DNA of 14,692 nt from Bacteroidales bacterium (GTDB lineage Bacteria > Bacteroidota > Bacteroidia > Bacteroidales > VadinHA17). Position numbers and translations under genes: made by a program. The notes beneath the pieces are model-generated. The model saw nothing but the letters and a program-made list of their open reading frames with translations, had not been told where the DNA came from and searched no databases. Location: positions 5,442-20,133 of the forward strand of contig DOZA01000109.1 in the NCBI GenBank assembly GCA_003518245.1. Reading direction: 5' to 3'. Positions 5,267 through 14,662 of the stretch are shown here, in pieces (position 1 is the first letter of the stretch; each line of letters begins with the position of its first letter).

Positions 5267-6217
5267 ATGGCATTACTGGGATTCATAAGCAAAGAAAAAA
5301 AGAAAGACCTTGATAAAGGTCTGGAAAAAACCAAGGAATCAGTATTTAAAAAGTTATCAAGGGCAGTAGTAGGTAAATCAAAAGTAGACGATGAAGTCCT
5401 TGATCAGCTCGAGGAAGTACTAATAAGTTCAGATGTAGGAGTAGACACTACCATACGCATAATAGAAAGGATTGAGGCAAGGGTAGCTTCAGATAAATAT
5501 CTGAATACAAGTGAGCTTAATAAAATACTAAGCGAGGAGATAGCAAGCCTTCTCGAAGAAAACACGTCAGGTGAACTGAATGATTTTGATACTGAATTAC
5601 CGGCCAGGCCATATATAATTATGGTTGTTGGAGTTAACGGCGTCGGCAAAACAACCACTATAGCAAAGCTGGCATATCAGTATAAAAATGCCGGTAAATC
5701 AGTTATACTGGGTGCTGCTGATACTTTCAGGGCTGCAGCAGTTGATCAGCTGGAGGTATGGTCAGAAAGGGTAGATGTTAAGCTTATTAAACAAGCCATG
5801 GGTTCAGATCCCGCTTCTGTTGCATATGATACTGTGCAGTCAGCTCTAAAAGGAAATATTGATGTTGCAATAATCGATACTGCCGGACGCTTGCACAACA
5901 AGGCAAACCTGATGAACGAACTGGCAAAGATCAAGAAAGTTATGGCCAAGGTAATACCTGATGCCCCGCATGAAGTATTACTTATACTCGACGGTTCAAC
6001 AGGACAGAATGCTTTTGAACAGGCCAAACAATTCACACTGTCAACTGAAGTAACATCCCTGGCAATTACCAAGCTTGACGGAACAGCAAAAGGAGGAGTT
6101 GTGATAGGTATATCTGACCAGTTTAAAATACCTGTAAAATATATAGGTGTAGGCGAAAAGCTCGAGCACCTGCAGGTTTTTAACCGCCACGAGTTTGTTG
6201 ACTCACTGTTCTCATAA
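5267..6217 (+). CDS. ftsY: Signal recognition particle receptor FtsY
   Basis: This 316-aa SRP GTPase docks SRP-ribosome complexes at the inner membrane for cotranslational insertion. The N domain (about 1-105, KGLEKTKESVFKKLSRAVVG) is followed by the G domain: P-loop GVNGVGKTTT at 122-131, ADTFRAAAVDQL (the insertion-box DTFRAAA), DTAGR at 204-208 and TKLDGTAKGG at 268-277, then the closing GVGEKLEHLQVF motif. There is no long acidic A domain, as usual in Bacteroidota. I chose ATG 5267 (MALLGFISKEKKKDLDKGLE) because relatives begin the same way and it follows the terminator and hairpin; an in-frame ATG at 5120 would overlap the DUF4295 gene and translate the terminator. rimO follows 41 bp later on the same strand, probably cotranscribed. 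Confidence 0.96.
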   Translation: MALLGFISKEKKKDLDKGLEKTKESVFKKLSRAVVGKSKVDDEVLDQLEEVLISSDVGVDTTIRIIERIEARVASDKYLNTSELNKILSEEIASLLEENTSGELNDFDTELPARPYIIMVVGVNGVGKTTTIAKLAYQYKNAGKSVILGAADTFRAAAVDQLEVWSERVDVKLIKQAMGSDPASVAYDTVQSALKGNIDVAIIDTAGRLHNKANLMNELAKIKKVMAKVIPDAPHEVLLILDGSTGQNAFEQAKQFTLSTEVTSLAITKLDGTAKGGVVIGISDQFKIPVKYIGVGEKLEHLQVFNRHEFVDSLFS

Positions 6218-6258
6218 AAAGAAAATTCCACGTTGAAGGGGGAAAAGGGGATGTGAAA

Positions 6259-7557
6259 ATGCAAAAATCAGTTAAAATAGTAAGCCTCGGTTGTTCTAAA
6301 AACACAGTAGATTCTGAGAAACTGCTAAAGCAGCTTCAATTTGCCGGATATTATACCGGTAACAGGCGAAATAATAAAAAAACAGATATAGTAATAGTCA
6401 ATACCTGTGGATTTATTAATGACGCTAAAGAAGAATCTATTAATACTATCCTTGAACTTGTTGAGGCCCGTAGGAGGGGAAGTATTGGGGAACTTTATGT
6501 AATGGGTTGTCTGTCTGAAAGATACAAAGATCAATTAAAGAAAGAGATACCTGAAGTTGATAAATATTTCGGCGTCAATAATCCGGCTGAGATATTAAAG
6601 TATCTGAAGTACGGCTATAATAAGTCACTTGAACTGGACAGGCAGCTTACCGGTCCGTCTCATTTTGCATACCTGAAAGTAAGTGAGGGATGTAACCGTA
6701 AATGTGCATTCTGTGCTATACCGGGAATTAGGGGCCCGTATATTAGTACACCAATAGATGACCTTGTTAAGGAAGCAGGGAATCTGGCCGGGAATGGAGT
6801 AAAGGAATTAATTCTTATAGCACAGGATCTCAGTTACTTTGGAACTGATCTTTACAGGAAACCTATGCTCACCAGGTTATGTGAGATGATACTGGATAAT
6901 ACAGGCATTGAATGGCTAAGGTTACATTACCTGTATCCGGGTAATATACCTGATGATCTGCTGGAAATGATTAAATACAATTCCAGGATATGCAAGTATA
7001 TTGATTTACCTATACAACATATTTCGGATAGTATTCTCTCTGCTATGAAAAGGAATCATACAGGAGATGATACAAGGAAATTACTGTACCATATCCGGGA
7101 CTATATACCTGAAGTAGCTATAAGAACCACTCTTATTACCGGTTATCCGGGGGAGACAGAAAAAGATTTTAACAGCTTACTCCGTTTTGTTACTGAATTC
7201 AGGTTTGAGAGGCTGGGTGTTTTCACTTATTCTCACGAAGAAGATACTTATGCTTACAGGACGATGAGTGATAATGTCCCTGAAAAAATAAAAAAGGAAA
7301 GAGCTGATGAAATAATGGCTGTGCAGCAACAAATATCATTACAGAAAAACAGGGATATGGCAGGTAAATCAATAGATGTAATTATTGACAGTGAAGAGAA
7401 TGAATATTATATTGCCAGGTCTGAGTATGATAGCCCGGAGATTGACCAGGAAGTACTTATAAAGAAAGAAAGCAACATACTGAAATCAGGTGAGTTCTAT
7501 AATGTATTAATCACAGGATCATCAGAATTTGATCTTGAAGCAAGGTTCTTATCCTGA
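6259..7557 (+). CDS. rimO: Ribosomal protein uS12 methylthiotransferase RimO
   Basis: RimO is a radical SAM enzyme that adds a methylthio group to the beta-carbon of an aspartate of ribosomal protein uS12. The 432-aa protein has the UPF0004 domain with cluster cysteines C12 (LGCSKNT), C50 (NTCGF) and C84 (GCLSERY), the radical SAM motif CNRKCAFC (C145, C149, C152), and a C-terminal TRAM domain ending EFDLEARFLS. The NTVDSE start and the SEGCNRKCAFCAIPGIRG context separate it from MiaB. I prefer ATG 6259, 8 nt after AGGGG; a GTG two codons earlier (6253) is also possible and would change only two residues. The stop is TGA. It follows ftsY in the arrangement common in Bacteroidota, and its neighbourhood with ribosomal protein genes fits its substrate. 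Confidence 0.95.
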   Translation: MQKSVKIVSLGCSKNTVDSEKLLKQLQFAGYYTGNRRNNKKTDIVIVNTCGFINDAKEESINTILELVEARRRGSIGELYVMGCLSERYKDQLKKEIPEVDKYFGVNNPAEILKYLKYGYNKSLELDRQLTGPSHFAYLKVSEGCNRKCAFCAIPGIRGPYISTPIDDLVKEAGNLAGNGVKELILIAQDLSYFGTDLYRKPMLTRLCEMILDNTGIEWLRLHYLYPGNIPDDLLEMIKYNSRICKYIDLPIQHISDSILSAMKRNHTGDDTRKLLYHIRDYIPEVAIRTTLITGYPGETEKDFNSLLRFVTEFRFERLGVFTYSHEEDTYAYRTMSDNVPEKIKKERADEIMAVQQQISLQKNRDMAGKSIDVIIDSEENEYYIARSEYDSPEIDQEVLIKKESNILKSGEFYNVLITGSSEFDLEARFLS

Positions 7558-7638
7558 ATTTAGTAAATTGAAATATCCTATAAAACTTGAATTCATCCCG
7601 GCCACAGCACTCATAAGCAAAAACGGATCATAATATTA

Positions 7639-10209
7639 TCAGTTTTTACTATCCGAGGGTAAAGACTTCTTATCGTCAGAACTAACTGATTTCCTGGCTT
7701 TTTTAAGCTTTATCTTTATATCTTCGTCTTTCTCATCCTTAATGACCTTAAGTGTGTCTCCAGCTTCTACTCCTGATTCAATTATCATCCCGGCCATAGG
7801 GTCTTCAAGATATTTTTGTATAGCCCGTTTCAATGGTCTTGCCCCATACTGAGAATCGAATCCTTTATCTGCAATAAATTCTTTTGCTTCATCAGTAAGT
7901 TCGATTTTGTACCCCAGTGAGAGGATCCTTTCGAACAGCCCTTTCAGTTCAATATCAATAATTGCATGAATACTTTCCCTGGACAAGGATTCAAAAATTA
8001 CAACATCATCAATCCTGTTAAGGAATTCAGGAGCAAATGTTTTATGCAGTGCCTTCTGTATAACACTTTTAACATATCCATCCTTACCTGCTTTCTTAGT
8101 CTGGGTATCAAAACCTATACCCTGTCCAAAGTCTTTCAGCTGTCGAGAGCCAATATTACTGGTCATAATAACGATAGTATTCCTGAAATCAACCCTTCGT
8201 CCCAGGCTATCTGTCAGTTGTCCTTCATCAAGCAGCTGAAGCAGAATATGGAAAATATCAGGGTGTGCCTTTTCTATCTCGTCAAGCAGTACCACTGAAT
8301 AAGGTTTGCGTCTCACTTTTTCAGTAAGCTGCCCGCCTTCTTCATAACCCACATATCCCGGAGGTGCACCCACCAGTCGTGAGACGGCAAATTTCTCCAT
8401 ATATTCACTCATATCAACCCTTATAAGGTTATCGGCACTATCAAACAGAAATTTTGCCAGTACTTTGGCAAGATATGTTTTACCCACACCTGTAGGACCG
8501 AGAAAAATAAATGTTCCTATCGGTTTATTAGGGTCTTTCAGTCCGGCCCTGTTTCTCTGTATAGCCCTTACAACTTTCTTTATAGCATTTTCCTGGCCAA
8601 CAAGGCTCTTTTTCAATTCATCGGCCATCTTAAGCAATCGTGTACCTTCAGTTTGTGCAATACGTTGTACAGGAACACCTGTCATCATGGCAACCACTTC
8701 TGCTACTTTTTCGTCATCTACTGTTTCCCTGTTCTGAGCAAGGTCTGATTCCCATTTCTTTTTCTCAGATTCTATCATGTCCTGCAGTTCTTTTTCCTTA
8801 TCCCTGAAACTTGCAGCACGTTCAAAATTCTGGTTTTTAACGGCATTCATTTTGTCCTTTCTCGCATCATCAAGCTCTTCTTCAAGCTTTAGTATTCTTT
8901 CAGGCACGACAATATTTGATATATGAACCCTTGAACCTGATTCATCCAATGCATCAATAGCCTTATCCGGCAGGTGACGATCGGTAATATACCTGTTAGT
9001 CAGCTTCACACATGCTTCTATTGCCTCATCTGTATAAAACACATTATGGTGATCTTCATACCTGTCTTTAATATTATTAAGGATATTTATGGTTTCATCT
9101 ATTGTAGTCGGTTCCACCATTACTTTTTGGAACCTTCTTTCCAGGGCACCATCTTTTTCTATATGTTGCCTGTATTCATCAAGTGTTGTAGCTCCAATAC
9201 ATTGTATTTCACCTCTTGCCAGTGCCGGTTTGAGCATATTGGCAGCATCAAGTGATCCGGTTGCTCCTCCAGCACCAACTATTGTGTGTATCTCGTCAAT
9301 AAAAAGTATTATATTATCATTTTTAGCCAGCTCATTGAGTATGGCTTTCATTCGTTCCTCGAACTGGCCACGGTATTTTGTTCCTGCTACTATGGAAGCC
9401 ATATCGAGTGTTACCACTCTTTTACTGAAAAGCACCCTTGATACTTTTTTCTGTATTATCCTGAGAGCCAGGCCTTCAGCTATAGCTGATTTACCCACTC
9501 CCGGTTCCCCGATCAGTACAGGATTATTCTTCTTGCGTCTTGAAAGAATCTGTGCAAGTCTTTCTATCTCGCGGCCCCGTCCCACTACCGGATCAAGCCT
9601 GGTTTCTTCAGCAGCTTTTGTAAGGTCAATGCCGAAATTATCCAGTACAGGAGTATCAGATGAAGATTTTGCTGTGTGTTGGGAAGAACCATGCTGACCT
9701 TTACCCTGGTCTCCTTTGGCAAATCCTGCATCCTCATCTTCATCCTCCCTTGGAAAATCTGCCCTGGGTATTGGATTTTCAGCTTCAGCTACCTGCCTTA
9801 CTGTCTGGTAATCAACGTTAAGTTCCGACAGGAATCTTGTAACAAACGAATTCTCCTCTTTTAATATTGCCAGGAGAAGATGCTCGGTATCAATAACATC
9901 ACTTTTCAATGCTTTTGCTTCAAGGTGAACCAGTTTTAATATCCTCTCGGTGCTTTTGAGCAGTGGAAGTATATCATTTTCAGATATTTTAATAGGATTA
10001 TCAACCCTTATACTTCTTTCAAGTGATCCCTTCAGCATGCTGAGGTCAACACCCTGGTTAACAAGAATATCTACTGCAAGGCCTTCTCCATCACGCAAAA
10101 TACCCAACAATATATGCTCGGGGCTTATATGACTGTTACCCAGTCTTATTGCTTCTTCCTTACTGTACGTAAGAACATCTTTAACTTTTTGTGAAAATCT
10201 TGAATCCAT
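7639..10209 (-). CDS. clpC: ATP-dependent Clp protease ATP-binding subunit ClpC
   Basis: An 856-aa two-ring AAA+ unfoldase that feeds substrates to ClpP. It has the double Clp-N domain (1-145, MDSRFSQKVKDVLTYSKEEA), an acidic/Ser-Gly linker (about 150-190), AAA-1 with Walker A GEPGVGKS (K240) and Walker B FIDEIH (D305/E306), a middle coiled region with a UVR-like KNQNFERAA stretch near 455-465, AAA-2 with GPTGVGKT (K577) and LLDEIEKAH (D643/E644), and the D2-small domain (GARPLKRAIQKYLEDP). The last 25 or so residues are a Lys/Ser/Asp-rich tail. I start at ATG 10207-10209 because relatives begin with M-x-x-x-FS and the AGGAAAG just upstream is a good Shine-Dalgarno; another in-frame ATG at 10224 lies at that site. 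The stop is TGA. It converges with rimO (81-bp gap, no clear terminator) and diverges from gyrA. Confidence 0.96.
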   Translation of the reverse strand: MDSRFSQKVKDVLTYSKEEAIRLGNSHISPEHILLGILRDGEGLAVDILVNQGVDLSMLKGSLERSIRVDNPIKISENDILPLLKSTERILKLVHLEAKALKSDVIDTEHLLLAILKEENSFVTRFLSELNVDYQTVRQVAEAENPIPRADFPREDEDEDAGFAKGDQGKGQHGSSQHTAKSSSDTPVLDNFGIDLTKAAEETRLDPVVGRGREIERLAQILSRRKKNNPVLIGEPGVGKSAIAEGLALRIIQKKVSRVLFSKRVVTLDMASIVAGTKYRGQFEERMKAILNELAKNDNIILFIDEIHTIVGAGGATGSLDAANMLKPALARGEIQCIGATTLDEYRQHIEKDGALERRFQKVMVEPTTIDETINILNNIKDRYEDHHNVFYTDEAIEACVKLTNRYITDRHLPDKAIDALDESGSRVHISNIVVPERILKLEEELDDARKDKMNAVKNQNFERAASFRDKEKELQDMIESEKKKWESDLAQNRETVDDEKVAEVVAMMTGVPVQRIAQTEGTRLLKMADELKKSLVGQENAIKKVVRAIQRNRAGLKDPNKPIGTFIFLGPTGVGKTYLAKVLAKFLFDSADNLIRVDMSEYMEKFAVSRLVGAPPGYVGYEEGGQLTEKVRRKPYSVVLLDEIEKAHPDIFHILLQLLDEGQLTDSLGRRVDFRNTIVIMTSNIGSRQLKDFGQGIGFDTQTKKAGKDGYVKSVIQKALHKTFAPEFLNRIDDVVIFESLSRESIHAIIDIELKGLFERILSLGYKIELTDEAKEFIADKGFDSQYGARPLKRAIQKYLEDPMAGMIIESGVEAGDTLKVIKDEKDEDIKIKLKKARKSVSSDDKKSLPSDSKN

Positions 10210-10563
10210 AAAAACTTTCCTCATCTGTATTTATCGACCTCAAACCCAAACCGAAAATATTTATTTATGTAAAAAAAGCTCAGGTTCCCGAAATTATTTA
10301 CTTTCTAATATCTAAACACCTGTAAACAAATTAAGTTTAGGTCATATTGTCATATTATCACTAACAAAAATACATAAAAAACCTAAATCATAATATTTTT
10401 CAGGCAATATACCTTAGTGCAAATAACATGCCCATTTTTAACAATAAATGTTAATAATTAGATGTCCCGGCATACGGTAAATAGGGAATAAATCACTAAT
10501 TTTGTTGCCTGCAAATTATAGATATATATTCATATCAAACATATAAGTTTAAAAAGGTCTTAA
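10210..10563. promoter_or_regulatory. Divergent clpC-gyrA intergenic region
   Basis: This 354-bp AT-rich region has no credible gene. On the plus strand, TTTG at 10501-10504 and TATATTCA at 10525-10532 have the same 24-nt start-to-start spacing as the strong promoter at 13087 and may be the gyrA -33/-7 pair, with two mismatches in the -7 box. Near the middle are a tandem octamer GTCATATT x2 (10341-10356) and a dyad TTTAGGT (10336-10342) / ACCTAAA (10381-10387), which might be regulator sites for clpC. No clear clpC promoter was found. Confidence 0.4.
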
Positions 10564-13071
10564 ATGTCGGATAAAGAGAGGATTATAAAGATAAATATTG
10601 AAGAGGAAATGAAGTCGGCATATATCGACTATTCCATGTCGGTAATTGTTTCAAGGGCTCTGCCCGATGTTCGCGACGGATTAAAGCCTGTTCACAGGCG
10701 GGTATTATTCGGAATGTCAGAACTGGGACTGTTTTCGAATAAGCCACATAAGAAATCAGCCAGGATAGTAGGGGAGGTGCTTGGTAAATATCATCCTCAT
10801 GGTGATTCATCGGTCTATGAGGCTATGGTGAGAATGGCACAGGAATGGTCATTGAGGTATCCTTTTGTCGACGGACAGGGTAATTTCGGTTCAATAGATG
10901 GTGATAGTCCGGCAGCAATGAGGTATACAGAAGCAAGGCTGAGGAGGATTGCAGAGGAAACACTGGCTGATATTGATAAAGACACTGTGGACCATCAGCT
11001 GAATTTTGATGATTCTTTAAAAGAGCCTGTTGTTTTACCAACAAAAATTCCCACCCTGCTGATTAATGGCGCATCGGGTATTGCCGTGGGTATGGCAACA
11101 AATATGCCTCCTCATAACCTTTCTGAGATAGTGGATGCCACAATACAATATATTGATAATAATGACATTACTACAGAAGAACTGATGCAGTATGTCAAAG
11201 GTCCCGATTTTCCCACCGGAGGTATTATCTATGGCGAGCAGGGCATAAGAGATGCTTATGAAACAGGAAGGGGTAGAGTGGTTGTCAGGGCTAAAACAGA
11301 CATTGAGCTCACACATTCAGGCAGGGAAAGTATTATTGTATCTGAGATCCCTTACCAGGTCAACAAAGCTGAGATGATACGCAAAATAGCTGACCTGATA
11401 AATGAAAAGAAAATTGAAGGGATATCATATATAAATGACGAATCGGACAGGAAGGGAATGAGGATAGTTATTATACTGAAAAAAGATGCCACTGCCAATG
11501 TTGTTCTTAATACCCTTTTCAAGTATACGCAGCTGCAAACTTCTTTCAGTGTTAATAATATAGCCCTTGTTAAGGGCCGTCCGCGAACACTTAACATCAA
11601 TGATCTTATAAAGTATTTCGTTGATCATCGGCTTGACGTTGTAATCCGCCGTACACGGTACGAGCTTGACCAGGCGGAAAAACGTGCACATATACTTGAA
11701 GGTCTGATTATTGCAAGCGATAATATTGATGAAGTAATAGCCATAATAAGATCTTCTAAAACACCTGATGAAGCAAGGGAAAGACTGATGGAACGATTTG
11801 AACTATCTGATGCACAGTCACGTGCAATCGTTGAAATGCGGCTGCGTCAACTTACCGGACTTGAACAGGAAAAACTGAGAGAAGAATATGACGAACTGCT
11901 CAAACAAATTGAATATCTGCGCGGTGTGCTTGAAAGCCAGGATTTGCAGTTTGGTATAATCAAAGATGAGCTGACCGAGATTAAAGATAAATATGGTGAT
12001 GAACGAAGAACAGAGATAGTTCCCAATGCTGAAGAGTTTAATCCTGAAGATTTTTATGCTGATGAAGAAATGGTAATAACCATTTCCCACATGGGTTATA
12101 TTAAAAGAACACCACTGAGTGAATTCAGGGTGCAGAACAGGGGAGGATTCGGATCACGTGGAAGCACAACACGTGACAAAGATTTCATTGAGCATATGTT
12201 CATTGCCACAATGCATAATACAATGCTCTTCTTCACAAAGAATGGCAAATGTTTCTGGCTGAAAGTTTACCAGATACCTGAAGGAACAAGGATATCAAAG
12301 GGAAGAGCAATGCAAAACCTTATCAATATTGAGCCGGATGATACGGTTATGGCATATATAAATGTAAAAACACTGGACGACGAAGAGTATATAAACAATA
12401 ACTTCATCGTCCTCTGTACAACCAAGGGGATAATAAAGAAGACCTCGTTGGAAGCATACAGCAGGCCCAGGCAAAATGGTGTAAATGCAATCACCGTAAG
12501 AGAAGGAGATACATTGCTTGAAGCCAGGATGACAAATGGTCACCAGTATATCATGATGGCCGTTGAATCAGGCCGGGCTATAAGATTCCATGAAAATGCC
12601 GTAAGACCTATGGGTAGAACAGCTTCAGGAGTAAGAGGTATTACACTTTCCAGTGATTCTGACACTGTTGTGGGTATGGTTGTCCTTGAACCTGATAATA
12701 AAGACCAGAATGTTCTTGTAGTATCAGAAAAAGGCTTTGGCAAACGCTCGCATATTGAAGATTACAGGCTAACAAACAGGGGAGGAAAAGGAGTAAAAAC
12801 AATAAATATTACAGATAAAACAGGCTATCTTGTTGCTTTAAAGGCCGTAACAGACAAAAACGATCTTATGATAATAACACAATCGGGTACTGTCATAAGA
12901 ATACCGGTGGAATCAATAAGGGTAATGGGAAGGGCAACACAGGGTGTGAAAATAATAAACCTCAGGGATGCTGATTCTATAGGCTCGGTAACAAATGTGG
13001 AAGTAAATGAAGAAGAAACTGGCACGGAATTGGAAGTAGATAAAGAAAATAACAATGAAAAGCAGACCTAA
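10564..13071 (+). CDS. gyrA: DNA gyrase subunit A
   Basis: The 835-aa protein cuts and rejoins DNA during ATP-driven negative supercoiling, in an A2B2 complex with GyrB. The N-terminal breakage-reunion domain opens with the typical [15 protein letters not shown], has the quinolone-region [10 protein letters not shown] (77-86, S82 and E86 equivalent to E. coli S83 and D87) and the catalytic tyrosine Y121 in [11 protein letters not shown] coiled-coil gate region follows (about 360-490). The C-terminal beta-pinwheel starts with a GyrA-box variant at Q524 ([10 protein letters not shown]), which marks gyrase rather than topoisomerase IV ParC, and repeats blades such as NRGGKG and [10 protein letters not shown]. 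The acidic tail ([20 protein letters not shown]) may tune supercoiling, as known for E. coli GyrA. The length is normal. The short palindrome CCTAATTTAGG overlaps the stop codon but is too small for a convincing terminator. Confidence 0.97.
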   Translation: MSDKERIIKINIEEEMKSAYIDYSMSVIVSRALPDVRDGLKPVHRRVLFGMSELGLFSNKPHKKSARIVGEVLGKYHPHGDSSVYEAMVRMAQEWSLRYPFVDGQGNFGSIDGDSPAAMRYTEARLRRIAEETLADIDKDTVDHQLNFDDSLKEPVVLPTKIPTLLINGASGIAVGMATNMPPHNLSEIVDATIQYIDNNDITTEELMQYVKGPDFPTGGIIYGEQGIRDAYETGRGRVVVRAKTDIELTHSGRESIIVSEIPYQVNKAEMIRKIADLINEKKIEGISYINDESDRKGMRIVIILKKDATANVVLNTLFKYTQLQTSFSVNNIALVKGRPRTLNINDLIKYFVDHRLDVVIRRTRYELDQAEKRAHILEGLIIASDNIDEVIAIIRSSKTPDEARERLMERFELSDAQSRAIVEMRLRQLTGLEQEKLREEYDELLKQIEYLRGVLESQDLQFGIIKDELTEIKDKYGDERRTEIVPNAEEFNPEDFYADEEMVITISHMGYIKRTPLSEFRVQNRGGFGSRGSTTRDKDFIEHMFIATMHNTMLFFTKNGKCFWLKVYQIPEGTRISKGRAMQNLINIEPDDTVMAYINVKTLDDEEYINNNFIVLCTTKGIIKKTSLEAYSRPRQNGVNAITVREGDTLLEARMTNGHQYIMMAVESGRAIRFHENAVRPMGRTASGVRGITLSSDSDTVVGMVVLEPDNKDQNVLVVSEKGFGKRSHIEDYRLTNRGGKGVKTINITDKTGYLVALKAVTDKNDLMIITQSGTVIRIPVESIRVMGRATQGVKIINLRDADSIGSVTNVEVNEEETGTELEVDKENNNEKQT

Positions 13072-13086
13072 TTTAGGCTCAAAGTA

Positions 13087-13118
13087 TTTGAACATTAATA
13101 AGTAATATTATAAATTTG
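13087..13118 (+). promoter_or_regulatory. Bacteroidota-type sigma promoter of the TPR gene
   Basis: TTTG (13087-13090), a 20-nt spacer and TAAATTTG (13111-13118) match the Bacteroidota -33/-7 consensus TTTG...TAnnTTTG at every defined position. Transcription should begin near 13125, giving a leader of about 30 nt before ATG 13155. This argues that the TPR gene has its own start of transcription in addition to any read-through from gyrA. Confidence 0.72.
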
Positions 13119-13154
13119 AAGCGAATTTCAGAATATGTAACTAAATGTATTGAT

Positions 13155-14351
13155 ATGAAAAATAATTTTCTTTCACTTATGTTAATAACTGCTTTGGCAG
13201 TTATATTCGCCGGATGCACTACACTAGATGCAGTGGCACAAAAAGGTAAAGTATCAAGTGCCCTTAATTATGTGGGTGCAGGAAATCTGGATAAAGCAAA
13301 AGAAGCAATTGACGCGGCCCTGGTACACGAAAAAACCAAAGCATGGGCTAAAACATATTATGCAGTAGGACGTGTTGCACAGGCATTGTGGGAAAAAGGA
13401 CTTGAAACTGATAATGAAAAACTGATGACCAAATATGATAATCAGTTAATATATGCCTATGACAGTTATATTAAAGCTATTGATCTGGATAAAAAGAAAA
13501 ATATTGAAAAAATGATTATAGTACAGCTTCCAAGTCTGGCTAATGATTTTCTTACATGGGCTGCAATGGAATTCGAAAATGAGAATTACAAAGAATGAAC
13601 CATTGCATTCGAAAAATTACTCCAGATCCAGGAAAGTGAGATATATATGGGCAGTGTTGATACAGTTGTAGTATTCAATACCGCACTGGCAGCATATAAT
13701 GCAAAAGACTTTGATAAAGCTCATAGCTACCTGGATCGTACAATAGAATTAAAATACGGAGATACAACACCTTATTTGCTTAAATATCAAGCATATAGCG
13801 AGGTAGGAGATCTGGAAAATGCAGAAAAAGTATTAAGGACTTCATTTGAAGAATTTCCTGAGAATGAGCAGGTTCTGCTTACTATGATCCAGTTCTTTAT
13901 TGATAATGATAAACGCCAGGATGCTCTTGATTATTTGGATCTTGCACTCGAAGAGTCACCTGATAATCATAATTTACATTATGCCAAGGGAGTTATGCAT
14001 ATGCAATCAGATGAATATGATAAGGCACTCGTATCCTTGAAGAAATCTATCGAAATAGAAGATGAATTTTTCAACAGCCAGTATAATGCAGGTGTTTGTT
14101 ATTATAATAAGGGAGCCAACATGCTTGAAGCGGCCAACGAAATTATGGACCCAGCTGAATATAATAAAGCATTTGAAGAAGCAAAAGCTGTTTTTGCCAA
14201 TGCACTGCCTTATATGGAATGTGCACTTGAGCTTCAGCCCAATGACATGGATACCCTGATCAGTCTGAAGGAACTCTATTACCGTTTGCAGATGACTGAG
14301 AAGTATGAAGAAGTGATTGCTAAGATCGAATCTCTGGAAGGAGGAAAGTAG
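13155..14351 (+). pseudogene. TPR-repeat lipoprotein-like protein interrupted by one in-frame TGA
   Basis: ATG 13155 begins a signal sequence (MKNNFLSLMLITALAVIFAG) with a lipobox-like FAGC; C21 would be the lipidated cysteine, so an envelope location is inferred. An SPI site at AVA-Q is an alternative. TPR-like helices follow (NLDKAKEAIDAALVHEK; FENENYKE). Codon 148 is TGA (13596-13598). The same frame then continues without fault for 250 codons (TIAFEKLLQIQESEIY onward), with clear TPRs such as KDFDKAHSYLDRTIELKYGD and DEYDKALVSLKKSIEI, and ends in TAG at 14349-14351. Full length would be 398 aa. The stop falls at the conserved small-residue position of a TPR (Y-K-E-x-T-I-A-F-E-K). An ATG at 13647, with AGGAAA upstream, could restart the second half but without the signal. 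A recent nonsense mutation, a sequencing error or read-through are all possible. TPR proteins next to gyrA are common in Bacteroidota; the function is unknown. Confidence 0.82.
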
Positions 14352-14379
14352 GTTAAGATACAAGAAACAAGATACAATT

Positions 14380-14412
14380 AGAGACGCAGTATGCTGCGTC
14401 TCTATTTTTTTT
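14380..14412 (+). terminator. Rho-independent terminator after the TPR gene
   Basis: A perfect 10-bp stem, AGAGACGCAG (14380-14389) with CTGCGTCTCT (14394-14403), has a 4-nt loop and is followed by ATTTTTTTT. It lies 28 bp after the TPR gene's final stop. A functional terminator here, with no other stop signal between the halves, supports the view that both halves were one gene. Confidence 0.92.
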
Positions 14413-14446
14413 AGGGCGCTGGAATGGTGCCTTATTTTTTTAATAT

Positions 14447-14492
14447 ATGCGAATAATATGCGAACCTATAGATTCGAAATAAATGCGAATAA
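14447..14492 (+). repeat. Short ATGCGAA(TAA) repeats
   Basis: ATGCGAATAA appears at 14447 and 14483, ATGCGAA at 14458, and the variant ATTCGAAATA near 14472. These are irregularly spaced, 11-14 nt apart. They lie after the terminator and outside any gene. They may be protein binding sites or slippage products; nothing identifies which. Confidence 0.4.
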
Positions 14493-14536
14493 GGTGATTC
14501 AATGTTGATGCTAGGGTGTATGCTTATATATTCTAT

Positions 14537-14662
14537 TTAACATAATATTAATTATAGGCAAATATGCAGCAAATTGCGTCCCCGAGCACGCGGGGTTAAC
14601 ATAATATCAGTTGCGGGGCGACAGCACCGTAACGGCTCGATATTATGTTAAAGCAATTTGCG
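14537..14662. repeat. Nested dyads punctuated by three TTAACATAATAT copies
   Basis: TTAACATAATAT occurs at 14537 and 14596 and inverted at 14639-14651. The second and third form a perfect 13-bp inverted repeat (TTAACATAATATC / GATATTATGTTAA). Inside it, GTTGCGG (14610-14616) pairs with CCGTAAC (14627-14633) with one G-T wobble, leaving a 1x5 internal loop and a 10-nt apical loop. Outside it, GCAAATTGCG (14569) and GCAATTTGCG (14653) form another matched pair, and CCCCG-AGCACG-CGGGG (14580-14595) is a separate small hairpin. The result is a long bulged stem like those of single-strand recombination sites or REP/BIME elements. Confidence 0.65.

Noticed and set aside
5746..6264. Minus-strand 172-codon frame opposite ftsY
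   Set aside because: It is a long shadow caused by the codon pattern of ftsY, whose GTPase motifs are clear on the other strand.
9089..9697. Plus-strand 202-codon frame opposite clpC
   Set aside because: It is antisense to the AAA-1 domain; Ser/Ala/Leu-rich composition is typical of a shadow frame.
13116..13154. Earlier TTG start for the TPR gene
   Set aside because: It lies within the -7 promoter element and ahead of the likely transcription start; the signal peptide begins at ATG 13155.
13596..13598. TGA as selenocysteine or as a reassigned sense codon
   Set aside because: No SECIS-like hairpin is evident right after it, a TPR has no use for selenocysteine, clpC and rimO use TGA as their stop, and tryptophans are encoded by TGG.
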